A DNA stretch of 64,000 nt from Sipunculus nudus (GCA_026874595.1 CM049310.1:75757056-75821055); one strand, 5' to 3'; numbered from the stretch's first letter, positions 35,221-47,435 are shown. Numbers and translations: made by a program. The notes: generated by a model from the letters alone, not told the origin.

Positions 35221-35460
35221 CAAAGGCCACGTACATTGGACAGCGTTGGTCAAGCGTTCCTGCTTCTAAGCCACGTCTGGACGATATGGTAAGCTACGTT
35301 GCATGGTCAGCAACTTAAAAGGTGTATCGCAGTCGCAAGGCTCCGCCCAAGCGACTTGACGAAGTGGAAGGCCTTTATATCCCTGCCATTCTTGGATACT
35401 GAGTGGTCAGTGACCATGGCATATGTAAAGCGCTTTCTGTTTATATATCAGCCTACGAGC
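35221..35460 (+). repeat. Diverged dispersed repeat, copy 1 of 2
   Basis: Shares GTTGGTCAAGCG/TGTTCAAGCA, GCGACTTGACG/GTGACTTGATG, GAGTGGTCAGTGA and TTTCTGTTT blocks with 41060-41290. No surviving coding sequence. Confidence 0.45.
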
Positions 35461-36181
35461 TAACATAGACATCACTATGCATGGATGACGGGTCAGGTGG
35501 GACATAATATTATACAAACCACAATAAGTGGATCACTGTACCTTAAAACTTAGCAATAAAAAGCAAAAATATATGAGATAATAAAATAAATGTGCATAAA
35601 ACAAAAATAGCATGCACTAACATTGTAGTCTTCTTTTTATCACAACAAGAGCTGAAAAAAAAAGAATTAAATAAAGAAATTTTAAAATGTAGTTCAGAGA
35701 TTCTATATACAAAAGCATTTTTTTTTTAGACAGAGAGTGGTTTTCTACTCATAGAGTAATTTTAGAGTGGAAGGTCCCTTTATGACCACCAATGTACTAA
35801 ACACATTCAAACAAAGTGGACACACATGAGTGATGCTCCAATAGAATTTTATTCTCATAATTAAACAAGTGACCCATGGGTCATGACGCTCAGCTGACTG
35901 GGAAGAGATTCGCAAAAGGAAATTTTATCATCAGAATGGTAGTATATACCCATTCAACTGAAGCATCAAACAGATTAACCAACAGGCCAAGATTTAGTCT
36001 GTATTTATATATCTCAAAAATAGAGAAAAATGCGTAAACTTTTAAAACTAGAATACAGGTAACCGACAAGTGACTACATATATCTGCCAAAATCGGATAG
36101 TGAGGCATGGATTGAGTGGCAAGGGGAAATAGAGTGAGGTATGTTGCATATTAGCATGGATGTCTGCAGCCTAAATGTGTA

Positions 36182-37020
36182 TGTAGGTTGTGCCACCTAC
36201 CACAAATCCAGAAAGCTGTCCAAGTTGTATACACCTGCAAAATTTTAGGCAGAAAAGTCAAACCACTACATGTATATGAGCGATTTTTGCCCATGGCAGA
36301 CAAACAGACAAACACTGTGCAAAAATCTTTGCAGGTAACCCCTCCAGTTTTGTGTATGATAAAGACCTATGTGAGATCTAAACACATGCACAATTTTGGC
36401 CCAATCGGTCAAATGGTTCCTGAGATATGAGCTTGGATGTGTCCAGCGTTAACTAGAATGTAGGTGGCGCCACCTGTCATAAAATCAAGAAAGCTGTCCA
36501 CGATGTATAAACCTGCAAAATTTTAGGCAGTTATGTCGAACCACTACAGAGAAATGAGTGATTTAAGGCCACGGCAGACTAACAGACAGACCCTGTGCAA
36601 ACATTGTTACAGGTGGCGCCACCATTTTTTGTGTATGTTACAGAGCTATCAAAGGGCTACATTTGTATAAATTTTATTTCCTGATCGGTCAAACGGTTCC
36701 CGAGATATAAGCTTGGATGTCATCAGCGTGAACATGAATGTAGGTGGCGCCACCTGTCATAAAATCAAGAAAGCTATCCTGGATGTATACACATGACGAA
36801 TTTCAGGTGAAATAGTCAATTCATGCAGAGATATGAGTGATTTTAACCCAAGGCAGATGAACAGATGGACACTGTGCAAACATGGTTACAGGTGGCGCCA
36901 CCATTTTTTGTGTATGTTATAAGCAATCCAAGGGCTACATTTGTATCAATTTTATTTCCTGATCGGTCAAACGGTTCCCGAGATATGAGGGTTTATGAGT
37001 GGAAACAGACCCACAAATGG
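36182..37020 (+). repeat. 280-bp tandem array with paired GGTGGCGCCACC palindromes
   Basis: Three units. Perfect palindromes at 36463, 36612, 36743 and 36891 alternate at spacings of 149, 131 and 148 bp. Each half-unit contains GATCGGTCAAACGGTTCC / GTCGAACCACTACAG-type blocks and GAGATATGAG. A homologous array is at 61915-62930. Confidence 0.92.
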
Positions 37021-37186
37021 ACACTGGATAGAGAGAAAAGGTCAGAGGTCAATGCAAATTGGTTAGGCACCAGTTCACATGTGACCCGATAATAGGTGTA
37101 AGTTTGGGAAAAATCGGTCCATTAGTCTCCGAGGAGCTCTCTGGAAACGAACGCCGCCGCGGCGGAGGAACTCTGTCAAAAACATA

Positions 37187-37216
37187 GTATCCGCAAAACT
37201 TCGTTTTGGCGGATAC
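37187..37216 (+). repeat. Hairpin closing the 280-bp array
   Basis: GTATCCGCAAAAC, loop TTC, GTTTTGGCGGATAC: a 13-bp stem with one bulge, preceded by CGCCGCCGCGGCGG. A matching end (GTATCCC...GGGATAC preceded by GGCAGCGGCGGCG) lies at 63227-63251 after the second 280-bp array. Confidence 0.85.
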
Positions 37217-37225
37217 AAAAATACA

Positions 37226-39230
37226 GGTGGCTCCACCAGTCTGCAGAAACTAATAAAAACACTTAATGGTCAATATCCATGCAAAAAATCATGGTGATCT
37301 CTGCATTAGTTGTTCAGATACTTCAGTTTTTGTATCAAATTGTCCATTATTCTGAGGGATACTTCGGAGTCCTATAGCTTGAAGGATATGGGTAACAGAG
37401 ACCTAATTTCAAGTTTCCACAGGCACCTTTCATGGGCCTCCTTGCATGACAAGAATGAAGATTCTAGGTCCAGTTGTTGCGATTTGTACCCTGTTGACAG
37501 ATAACCACATCTTTAAAGGTCTCAAAAAAAAAAAATTCTTAAAATTTGAAAAAAAATAGAGGTGGCACACCCAGTCTGCAGAAACTGATGGAACAGCTCA
37601 TGATCAATATGTATGCCATAAATCATGACCATCAGTGTTGTAGTTATTGAAATACTGCAGTTTTTGTATCAAATTTTCCATTATTCTGGGGGGGGGGTAT
37701 TTTGGACCCATACAGCTTAAAGAATATGGGTAACAGAGACCTAATTTCAAGTTTCCATGGAGACTTTACATGGGTCTCCCTGTGTGTCAAGAATGAAGAT
37801 TCTTGGTCCAGTTTTTATGATTTGTGCCCTGTTAACAGATGTTCATATCTTTAAAGGTCTCAAAAATACAGAAAAATTTCGTAAAAAAAACCGAACAAAT
37901 ACAGGTGGTGCCACCAGTCTGCAGAAACTTATGAAACACTCCATGATCAATATCCATGCAAACAATTATGGTTATCTCTGCATTAGTTGTTCAGATACTT
38001 TAGCTTTTGTATCAAATTTTCCATTATTCTGAGCTGTACTTTGGAGTGCCATAGCTCAAAGGATATGGGTAACAGAGACAAAATTTCAGGTTTCCATGGA
38101 GACTTATCATGGGTCTCCCTGTGTGTCAAGAACGAAGATTCTAGGTCCAGTCGTTACGATTTGGACCCTGTTGACAGATAACTACATCCTTAAAGGTCTC
38201 AAAAATGGAGAAAACAATTCGTGAACATTGAAAAATACAGGTGGCGCCACCAGTCTGCACAAACTGATGAAACATCTCATGATCAATATGTATGTCGAAA
38301 ATCATGACCATCAGTGATGTAGTTAATGAGATATTGAAGTTTTTGTGTGAAATTTTTGACTATTCTGGGGGGTAATTTTGGGCCCCATAGCTCGAAGGAT
38401 ATGGGTAACAGAGACCTAATTTCTGGTTTCCATGGAGACTTTTCATAGGTCTCTCAGTGTGTTGAAAATGAAGATTCTAGGTCAAGTCGTTACGATTTGT
38501 GCCACGCTAACAGATGACAGCATCCTCAAAGGTCTCAAAAATAGAGGAAAAAATCGTAAAAAATCAAACAGTACAGGTGGCGCCACCAGTCTGCAGGAAC
38601 TGATTGAACATCTCATGATCAATATGTATGCCAAAAATGAAGACCATCAGTGATGTAGTTATTGAGATATTGAAGTTTTTGTATGAAATTTTTTACTATT
38701 CTGGGGGGTACTTTGGGGCCCCATAGCTCAAAGGATATGGGTAACAGAGACCTAATCTCTGGTTTCCAAGGAGATTTTTCATGGACCTCTCAGTGTGTCA
38801 AGAATTAAGATTCTAAGTCCAGTCTTTATAATTTGTGCCTTGTTAACAGATGTTCACATTTTTAAAGGTCTCAAAAATAGAGAAAAAAATTCGTAAAAAA
38901 TCGAAAAATACAGGTGGCGCCACCAGTCTGCAGGAAGTGATGTAACATCTCATGATCAATATGTATGCCAAAAATCATGACCATCAGTCAAGTAGTTAAT
39001 GAGATATTGAAGTTTTTGTATGAAATTTTTGACTTTTCTGGGGGGTACTTTGGGGCCACATAGCTCGAAGGATATGGGTAACAGAGACCTAATTTCTGGT
39101 TTCCAAGGAGATTTTTTATGGACCTCTCAGAATCCCAAGTTACAAGGTTCTAGGTCCAGCGGTTACGATTTGTGCCTGGTTAACGGACGGACAGACGGAC
39201 AGACGGACGACGGACAAAGAGTGATCGCTA
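37226..39230 (+). repeat. 336-bp tandem array, six units
   Basis: Palindrome positions 37226, 37561, 37914, 38240, 38576 and 38913 give a period near 336 bp. The last three are perfect GGTGGCGCCACC. Each unit continues CCAGTCTGCAG, ATGATCAATATG, TTATTCTGGGGGG, GGATATGGGTAACAGAGACC, TTTCCATGGAGA, GATTCTAGGTCCAG and TTACGATTTGTGCC. The final unit alone carries the GACGGACG tail and CAAAGAGTGATCGCTATAGC. ORFs inside are repeat-derived. Confidence 0.95.
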
Positions 39231-39261
39231 TAGCTCAGATGACTTTCAGTCAGCTGAGCTA
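39231..39261 (+). repeat. Tail hairpin of the 336-bp family
   Basis: TAGCTCAGATGAC, loop TTTCA, GTCAGCTGAGCTA: 13 pairs with one mismatch, then an A-run. Homologous tails are at 51128-51158, 56764-56793, 57535-57570 and 61372-61396. Confidence 0.9.
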
Positions 39262-39447
39262 AAAAACTCATCTGTACCATATCTGAATTAGAATTAGTTG
39301 ACATGAGACAGATTTTTTCCAGAAAAGGAATTACAGATGGCAGTTGTAAGAATTAACTGGTTCGCTGAAGCCAGAAGGTAAAGAAAAGCTGTAATTTTAC
39401 AATTTCATTTATTAGCTGCATTGCATTTTTCCTGTTTGTTATAAACC

Positions 39448-39660
39448 GTGTTACATTTAATACTGATTTACACACACACATATTTTACATATATAGACAG
39501 ATGTATACATATACATATGTTAGTAAAATATATATATGTAAATATATATAATTTCAATTTTATATATATGTATACATATACATATATATGTAAGAATAAA
39601 CAAAGACACACATATATATATATATATATACAGTAAAACCTCACCTATAGACCCTCTCTG
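39448..39660. repeat. TA-rich microsatellites and a pogo-like transposon end
   Basis: CA/TATA-rich DNA ending in TATATATACAGTAAAACCTC near 39620-39640, which resembles a TA-flanked pogo/Tigger terminus. The opposite end was not found. Confidence 0.45.
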
Positions 39661-40121
39661 ATTAGCAATAATCTACAGACAATTCTTTTCTGTTTTGTGG
39701 AGATGTTGTTTGTCTAAAAAGGGTAATCTGAACCTGGATAATGAAAGGGTAGACAGAGGATTTTAGAAAAGGAGGGGGGGGGAGATCACAACACCCTGGC
39801 CAAGGGTAAACAAGCATGCTGAAATAAGGTGGAATCGCTAGGTCACTTTATACATAAATCCCTAAGGCACAATTAGTATAAGGAAGAAATGGTGTAAGAT
39901 GCAAAATCCAGATTGTGATTCTGCCCAGTCCAGATCCTGAATGGGACCAGAGCCTGCTTCAGACTGCATCGACAAAATACTGAATTATGCCTTCAGCACA
40001 AAGTTTTGATTAAATCAAGGAAAATATTACCTGTGTTCAGGCTCTTCATCAACTTACTCATCTTCTATATATATAAATATACTATATACATAAATCAGAC
40101 TACCAATAAACTTAAATCTAA

Positions 40122-40190
<69 letters not shown>

Positions 40191-40914
40191 GCTACTCATA
40201 AATTTTTAAAATTTCATCATGATAAAATTTAATTCTATTTGTAAAACTTCTCATGCATAGAGTTGGTTGAACCAAGACAGTTATTGTGCATAGAAAACTG
40301 ATATAAAAAAAAGGTCATCAACTGAAAAGTATGAACATTATTAATGTAAGAGCTTGTAAGACAAAATTTATATTATAAAGACAGTCCCCAGTCAGGATTT
40401 GGTCCAGCATAAATACCAATCAGGATTTTATCCCAGATTGCTGATTGGTCCAGATTGGGAACTGGGCCTATTTGTATATAATGTGTGTGAACCTAGATAT
40501 ATTTGAGATATTACAACCAAGTAAAAGATAAAAATATGGTCAAACCGAAAGGCTGAAATGTAATAAAAGTCTCATTCTAATTACTGATTTATTTCAGTTC
40601 CAGTATATATAATCTTACTATCTGGATAGAAGGGATAATAATTACATTTATCATCCCCTCTTGTCAAAATGTAAGGGGAACATATATGCCTACTCCGACC
40701 CCCCCCCCCCCCCCCACAATTTACTCCCCTGGAGGGAGGTGAATAACACTAATCATTAATCTCATTATAATTCTATAAAGACCTATAGCAACATCCCATT
40801 CATCACTTAAGCACTTAGAATCAGCAATGTGTGGCCATATTAGCCATAACAACATACACATTCTGGTCTGTTTAAAATAAACTGATAGGGGCTCGTGTTT
40901 TCAGTTAGTTAAAA
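39661..40914. other. No gene seen; TA run and truncated hAT MITE end
   Basis: (TA)n at 40121-40188. A hAT MITE right end at about 40620-40733 shares ATCATCCCC...TGTCAAAATG and a C run with the element at 34513. Confidence 0.55.
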
Positions 40915-41067
40915 ATGGACGTTTTGGTGGCAGCTGCCGCTACAGCCAGTTTGGCTGCTGTTAGACCCATTTTTATTAAACAATTGTTAGACCACCAGCT
41001 TAAAGCCCAAATTTTACCAAGTCCCATTTGTGGTCACAATTCAGAGGTTTTAAGATTCCTAAATTGA
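40915..41067 (+). CDS. Short ORF of 50 residues, unrecognised
   Basis: An ATG in a good context (AAAAATGG) opens 50 codons to TGA at 41065-41067. The N-terminus is alanine-rich (MDVLVAAAATASLAAVRP) and the rest is mixed hydrophobic. It lies at the start of a diverged repeat shared with 35221-35460, so it may be the remnant N-terminus of a transposon protein; many PIF/Harbinger-type transposases begin with a similar Ala-rich stretch, but nothing catalytic follows. It could be chance. Confidence 0.2.
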   Translation: MDVLVAAAATASLAAVRPIFIKQLLDHQLKAQILPSPICGHNSEVLRFLN

Positions 41068-41290
41068 CAGCCTTTGTTCAAGCACTAGGTCTCCATCACG
41101 TACGGGTGATTGATACAGTAATATCGTTTGCAAGCTCATGGACTCCTATGAGGCATATCTTTATCACAGGATTCCACCCAAGTGACTTGATGTGATGGAG
41201 TTCTCTAATTATCTAGTGGTCATAAACGGCTACTCAGTGGTCAGTGAATCTGACCGCAGTTTCTGTTTGTTTGTAAAAGTAGCCTAATCC
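41060..41290 (+). repeat. Diverged dispersed repeat, copy 2 of 2
   Basis: See 35221-35460. Shared CTCAGTGGTCAGTGA and TTTCTGTTTGTTTG blocks. Confidence 0.45.
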
Positions 41291-41737
41291 CAAATCATAG
41301 GCTTCAGTATGTAACATATATATTTAATATAAGATGACATCATATTACCAAAAAATTTTTTAAAAAATTAAAAGATTCAAAGCAATATACTGAACTCATA
41401 TATATTTTGATGGAAGGCCCATGTCTGAAATACAGCAAAGAGTCCATGTAACCTTAATTCTGCCCTGGCCATAAAAAATAAGATACAAGACAAACAATTA
41501 CCTGATTTTAGACCCCTATGGACACGACATAGAAAGTGTAACTAATATACATTTCACATGATTTTCACACAAAATAACAAATTTACAGGTGATAAATATA
41601 TGTGCAAAATGTGTTTAACAAATTCAATATTATTGCTGAAAATAAAAATGTGTACATGCCTGATTTTCTATTGCACCACCAATAACCCCTCTCTGGAGAC
41701 AAGTTTGAAGAAAATTAAAAATTAAGGGTCAGGCCTA
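41291..41737. other. No gene seen
   Basis: AT-rich spacer without recognised features. Confidence 0.35.
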
Positions 41738-42055
41738 TGTTCAACAGGACTTATTTTTCCCAAGACCTATGTTCCCTAGTACCAATGTTTACCAGAACTT
41801 ATGTTTCTAGGACCCATGTTGCTAGTTCATATCTTTCCAAAGACCTAGTTCCCCATATTCCCTAGAGCCTATGTTCCCCAGTATCTATGTTCCCAAGCAC
41901 CTATGTTCCCTTGTACCTATGTTCCCCAGTACCTATATTTTCAAAGACCTGTGTTCCCCAGGACCTATGTTCCCCAATCCCTATGTTCCCCAGTATCTAT
42001 GTTCCCCTATACCAATGTTCCCCTGTACCTATGTTTTCTATGATCTAAGTTCAAT
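41738..42055. repeat. Degenerate minisatellite, CCTATGTTCCCCAGTA type
   Basis: About 18 copies of a 16-20 bp unit with variable length; best preserved at 41865-42030. Confidence 0.85.
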
Positions 42056-42119
42056 TTCTTCATCAGATAGTTAAATATTAAATATATCATATCTGCTTGC
42101 ATGATTTAAAATTCACCTA

Positions 42120-42290
42120 CTCTGTAAACATAATACTTAGATGTTATATATTTAAAATAGGTAACACAGAAATTATAAGGTATATGTTTATTTTATATAT
42201 AAGGGGTTTTATATAGATGTTATATATTTAAAATAGGTAACACAGAAAATATAAGGTATATGTTTATTTTATATGTAAGGGGTTTTATAT

Positions 42291-42338
<48 letters not shown>

Positions 42339-42376
42339 CCCCCTCCCCCCCCCCAAAAAAAAGGTAAATTGATGCC
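42120..42376. repeat. Tandem duplication, TA run and C-run transposon end
   Basis: TATATTTAAAATAGGTAACA...AAGGGGTTTTATAT occurs twice (about 42147 and 42223). It is followed by (TA)n at 42288-42337 and CCCCTCCCCCCCCCC...AATTGATGCCA, which resembles a decayed end of the hAT MITE family. Confidence 0.6.
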
Positions 42377-42607
42377 AAAATGAATATTAAAATGTAATGC
42401 ATTTAGGGAATTGTTATAAATGCATCATGATGCAAAATCCAGTCCTGTCTTTTGGTATAATGTTTTATTACCAGAATTTCTTAATCGAAAAATGAGGGGT
42501 GATTTGTTTTGTTGAAAAGCAGCCTACTTACACCATCAAATATGTTGTTTATCTGTCTTACTCAAAGTATCTTCACAAGGATAGGTGATAAATTGACCAC
42601 ATAATGC

Positions 42608-42705
42608 AATATTTGAATTTGATTCCGAATTGATTATCAATTATTAATTGGCTTTAGTTCAATGCATCCCTTATTTGATATTTGTATTGATACAACCCTG
42701 CTTCA
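42608..42705. mobile_element. Degenerate hAT-like MITE end
   Basis: GATTCCGAATTGATTATCAA, TAATTGGCTTTAGTTCAATGC and TTGATACAACCCTGC match the right arm of the element at 5436-5876 in the same orientation. Confidence 0.5.
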
Positions 42706-45160
42706 TAAGAGATTTAAATTTTGAAAATTTGCTTCAGAGATCCCTTTATTTACCAGCAAAACTTCGCTTTTACGGATGCGTTTGGACGGGCAAGTTCATA
42801 CTGTGTATATGTAAATGCCCAGCTTCCGCTGTAATGGAGGGTGGGGATGGGGAACGTGATGATTTCGGATTATGCAGCAATAAAGATAAGTCTAGAAGTA
42901 GATGGCTGGCTATACATCCAACAAATGTGGCATGTATACTGATAACGCAGTGCTGGATTGTTGAAACCATCCTGGAACTACGTGCTACATGGTGGGCTGA
43001 TTGCAAGCTATTTGAAACAAGGCCTACAGTATGAGATACCATACCTGTCCCCTTCAAAGTTTCGGACAAATTAGTCAGATATGCCTGAATTATACTTGAC
43101 CTATCAGAGAGTAGCTATTATAGCAATAGAATCATTATCTTATCTGAGAAAGAGGAGGGTAATGCTCATTCATATATTGAGGCAGCTAAGGAGTAGTTGA
43201 GCCTGTTTTCTATCATATGTCTGAATGCTTATACGCTCTGTTTTTTTAAACTTTGCCCTCACTCAAGAGTAAAATATGGAAAACATTATTGATAGCTATT
43301 AGCACTTTCACTAATGCTATATTGTTACTATTGTTTATTGTTGCTGGGAAACTTTTTAATCAGCCAAAATGAGCTGTTAATGTGGGATATTTAAAACATT
43401 ATTGCAAATGAATATGGTCCTTCGAATAACCAATAATTGAAATTAACCTGCTGCACAGGAGTATGACTTTTCTGACAGTTTGTCTCAGCTGACATATAGG
43501 CCTACATGTTGGTTAATATATGTTAAATTATATAGTCTAGCTACATGTGTAAATAGTAATCTTAGGTATATGATGTTATTAGTAAACACAGACTTTTCTC
43601 AAGTTTCTTACATTAAATATATGAAAGCACAAATTTCATATCACAAAGCCTAAGTTATGTGTAAAAATGTTAACCACCGCACTGCAAGATTGATCGATTG
43701 TAATGTTTCAAGCTTTTTAACTAATCCAGGATTATAATTGATCTTCAGCCCATATGCCCCATAACTGCAACTGGTTACAAAGTAAAACAAGGGACCCATG
43801 GGTCACTGCCCTCCGCTGAAGTTGACCTTGAAGGTAAAAATCTAAAATAATATCAAATGGAGATAAAGTCTAGGAGGAAAAGGTAATATCGGCCATGGCT
43901 GGTTGACATGATTGTTTTGTATTGATGATTAAGAAACTGTTGCAAAAATATTTTGTGGCTAAACCATGCATTTCCTAATGTTAAAATTGAAGCATGTGAG
44001 CAGTTTGTGACCATAAGATGTGTATTAATACCATGACCATTGGTTTTCTTTTTTGATAAATTGTTAATGGTTCAGTAGTTTAGACATTTGTTCAATTGGA
44101 GCTAATCGTTTTATGATATATATATTATTAAATATATGTATTTTTTATTTAATAAAATGTATACAGTTGAAATATAACCAATGACCACAGTCCACAGATG
44201 CCAGGACTTGGTGGTGGTGGGGGGGTGGGGGGTTGGAATGATGGGAGTTACAACATCTCTGTATTATTATTGTATATACATAGAATTTTCACTTAATTCA
44301 ACAATGCTTATAGGATAGAAAGCTCATTCACAATTACTTAATATTTAAAAAAGAACAGACTGGTAAACAAACAAAGCTGATAATATATGAAGTTTCAATT
44401 ATTTCTTATTTTTTTGTTTATTATATTAAATTGTTTTAAAGTTCAATATATGCAATATAACACAAGTGAAAATAAAAGTTGCTTTCAGATTTCAGGATTT
44501 ATTAGCTTAAATCATTACACATACAGCATAGGAAAGTTATTTTAACAGTGCTTATTGTAAAAATTTCATAATTAATATATATTTAATTAGAACAGAAATA
44601 TGATGGACAAACAGAGCTGATCACTTTATGTTTCATTCTCTTGAGGCAAGAATATGTTTTGAATAGATCTTAATTTTTTAATCTGATTATTTTTAAATTA
44701 AATAAATTTTACACATTTGCAATAAAAACTAATGTCCCAGTGCAAAGGTGCTAAAGAATCAATGGCAGCAGAGGGGATGGCAGGGGGGGGGGGAGGGAGG
44801 GGATGGTAGGATTGCCTGCTGATCTCCAACTCTGCATAGGCAGAAAATTAAAACAAATGTTTGTTTTAGATCCTAATTTTTTTATCACATCAATTTTTTT
44901 TTAATTTTAAATTTTCCTAAAAAATAATCATTATCATAAATCTCAATCTTGTTAGATAACAACACATCATGCATACAAATGTATTTATGTTTTTTTAACC
45001 AGAAAAAATATAGCTTTTAAAAATACTAGACAATAAATATGTAAAAATAATACTTTATTCAGATTTCACAATTTTAAATTCTCCCTTTTTTATCAATAAT
45101 TTGTTTCATATTTAATAAATGATGCATATTGATGGTTTTAATTATATTTTAATTTTTAAT

Positions 45161-45224
<64 letters not shown>

Positions 45225-46666
45225 CTTAGCTATGTCTGAACAGAACATATTTACTTGAAGGCCTAAGGCTTCATATATGCTTGCTGGGCCAATGGCAGCC
45301 AGCATTTTGATGTGTTTGATACCTGCCATTCTAAAAATAATGAAAAAACATAACAAAATGAAATGAATATTGTTTTATAGATGGCATGTCACTGGACAAT
45401 GCTATGCAAGAACAACATACACAGCAAAATGGGGGGGGGGGCAAGTATAAGGGATGACAGTTACTTAGGCTTATTCCTCTCAAAACACAAATCTGTATGT
45501 ATCCTACATGTTACCCTTGACCAAGCAACACACCTGCAGAAACAACTTTTGGACACACTGGATAGCATGAGAGCATATACCAGAAGTTCCACCTGGAGAA
45601 AGTTACCATGTTTATCACACAATCTGACATCTCAAGTCCTCAGTCTTACCCAGATGTAATCACTAAACAACCATATTTCACAGTTGAGGTGACCTCAATC
45701 ACTGAAAAAAAGTGCAACATTCTCCAAAAGAATCAAACTGGGCAGTTAACCAATGTTACCTCTCAAATGTTGTTCAGGACTAATAAGTTTTTAAAAGTTG
45801 TATTATCATCATTTTTTTAAATTAAAATAACATTTTGTTGTCACAAAAGTGTACACAGTGATTAATACACCAATTGGAGCATGGTGGTGTGTCTTAATAT
45901 AGGGCATTGGATTTTCAAGGTTGCTGTTGCATATCCATTCCTGTGTGTCAAGACCCCTGTCCAAAGTATTAAACATAAGGACATACCCTTGAGAATTTTA
46001 TTGGCTGGGAGGGGTGATGGGTATTGCATGATCATGGAACACTGGTAACTTTAGAATGGCTCACCCTTTTGTGCCTCAACAGCTCGCTGTGGTTTTTAAT
46101 GTCTTGTGAGGAGAAAAAAGTTATAAAAATAAAAAAGCTGAAAAGTTAAAAAAAAAAAAAAAAACTACTCTCCAGTCAGAGACATTTGCCAGGGGATTAG
46201 ATAAAAAAATGGGCACTTCAAGGGAGTGGGACATTAAGGGGTTCACAGAGCCCTGATGTTAGTAATAATTAGAGCCAGCTATTCAGCAGCATTATCTGTA
46301 GAATTAATGTATGTTATGGCTTACTTTGCATACATAGTCATCAGTGAACTGTAGGTACTTGCTGCTATGAAAGGTTCCCATAATGCATCTGTGATGGATG
46401 GATGACCTTGTTTATGTACAAGCTGTTAATCACAGAACATGCATCCATGCTGATAAATAGATAAACCATGTAAATGGTCACTAGAAAATTCTAGTTTGTC
46501 AAATGTGCCACCAGTAATCTTTTTGAATGTGTGTTACTTAATTTGTGCTTGTGTTATAAACACATGAACCAAACCAAACCAAACAAACAGCATTTGCCTA
46601 ATGGGATTGCCATAACCTGGACTACTTTTTATGAAAGGTTAAAGCGATTATCTTTATATAATAGTC
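42706..46666. other. No recognised gene; AT-rich with homopolymers
   Basis: A head-like motif CAAGGGACCCATGGGTCACTG occurs near 43789. G runs lie near 44209-44233, 44785-44796 and 45430-45440, with (TA)n at about 45166-45220. ORFs at 42648-43034 and 45381-45659 are open but carry no recognisable domain. Confidence 0.5.
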
Positions 46667-47155
46667 ATCAGATATCAGACAGGGCCTTATCACCTATCTG
46701 ACCTTAATAAACTGAAGGTAATCCCTTGGAGCTTTTTTTTTTTTAAAAAGGCTAGAAAATATAAATATCACTGACACAGGCTGCCTGTTTTGTTTATATC
46801 AACATGTTCATATTATGCGGGGGCCTGCCAAAATAATTGAAACAAATTCAACAAGGGCATCTGGAGGCAAGTCAGATGAGCAAAAGCTTTGCTAATGGTG
46901 TTTTGCAACAAGTGACCTATGTATATATCTCCGCATATATGCAACCTACCACTTAAGGTTACATGTTTTTCCTGTTTGTCAACATTGCTGTGTTTACAAA
47001 CATATTGTTGATAAACAAGTTCATACTTCCTTTGTGAAGGTGTTATAAGAACTTTTCATGAACAGAATTACCCTTAGATCATTAATATATACACAATGGA
47101 AGCCAGCAATCACAAATTCTTTTTCATTAGGTAGATAAATGGACAGCTTTAAGTC
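46667..47155 (+). repeat. Dispersed repeat of about 480 bp, copy 2 of 2
   Basis: Colinear with 29080-29565. Includes GCATATATGCAACCTACC and TGTTTGTCAACATTGCTGTG. Confidence 0.85.
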
Positions 47156-47435
47156 AACTATTGACAAATGTCGCATTAATTAAAATTTGAATGTCTGAGC
47201 AATTCTTTGCTGACCGAGAAGCCAAGAAGATCAAACATAGACCCTTGGCAATTTAATGAACACTATGTCAGTTTACCACTGGCAATTTAAAAATTTGCAG
47301 TAGCTGCATGATATTTGATCCATGGCTTTAAAACTACTGTTTCATCCCCTCATGTCCACCTGTTTTTTGCTATAAATATTTGTATAAGTTACATTTCAAG
47401 GGAAACAATTTTAGTGTAGAGGAGAGGATTAAAGG

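Larger units (their letters stand above)
35866..39262 (+). mobile_element. 3.4 kb composite element with head motif, two tandem arrays and terminal hairpin
   Basis: Head 35866-35900: CAAG, then the 14-bp palindrome TGACCCATGGGTCA (35870-35883), then GCTCAGCTGACTG. It is followed by an array of about 280-bp units (36182-37020), a GC-rich hairpin end (37187-37216), an array of about 336-bp units (37226-39230), and the tail hairpin 39231-39261 plus A-run. The head word CTCAGCTGACTG is the reverse complement of CAGTCAGCTGAG in the tail, giving terminal inversion. Architecture (short ends, tandem core) recalls bivalve pearl-like non-autonomous elements, but the sequences were not matched to a named family, and it may be two adjacent elements. 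Confidence 0.6.

Noticed and set aside
37310-39262. Protein-coding genes in the 336-bp array
   Set aside because: The ORFs recur at the repeat period and differ by frameshifts between units.
42648-43034. 128-codon ORF as a gene
   Set aside because: It starts within a degenerate hAT-like fragment and has no recognisable domain or splice-supported continuation.
45381-45659. 92-codon ORF as a gene
   Set aside because: It contains a G homopolymer, has no family motif and no neighbouring exons.
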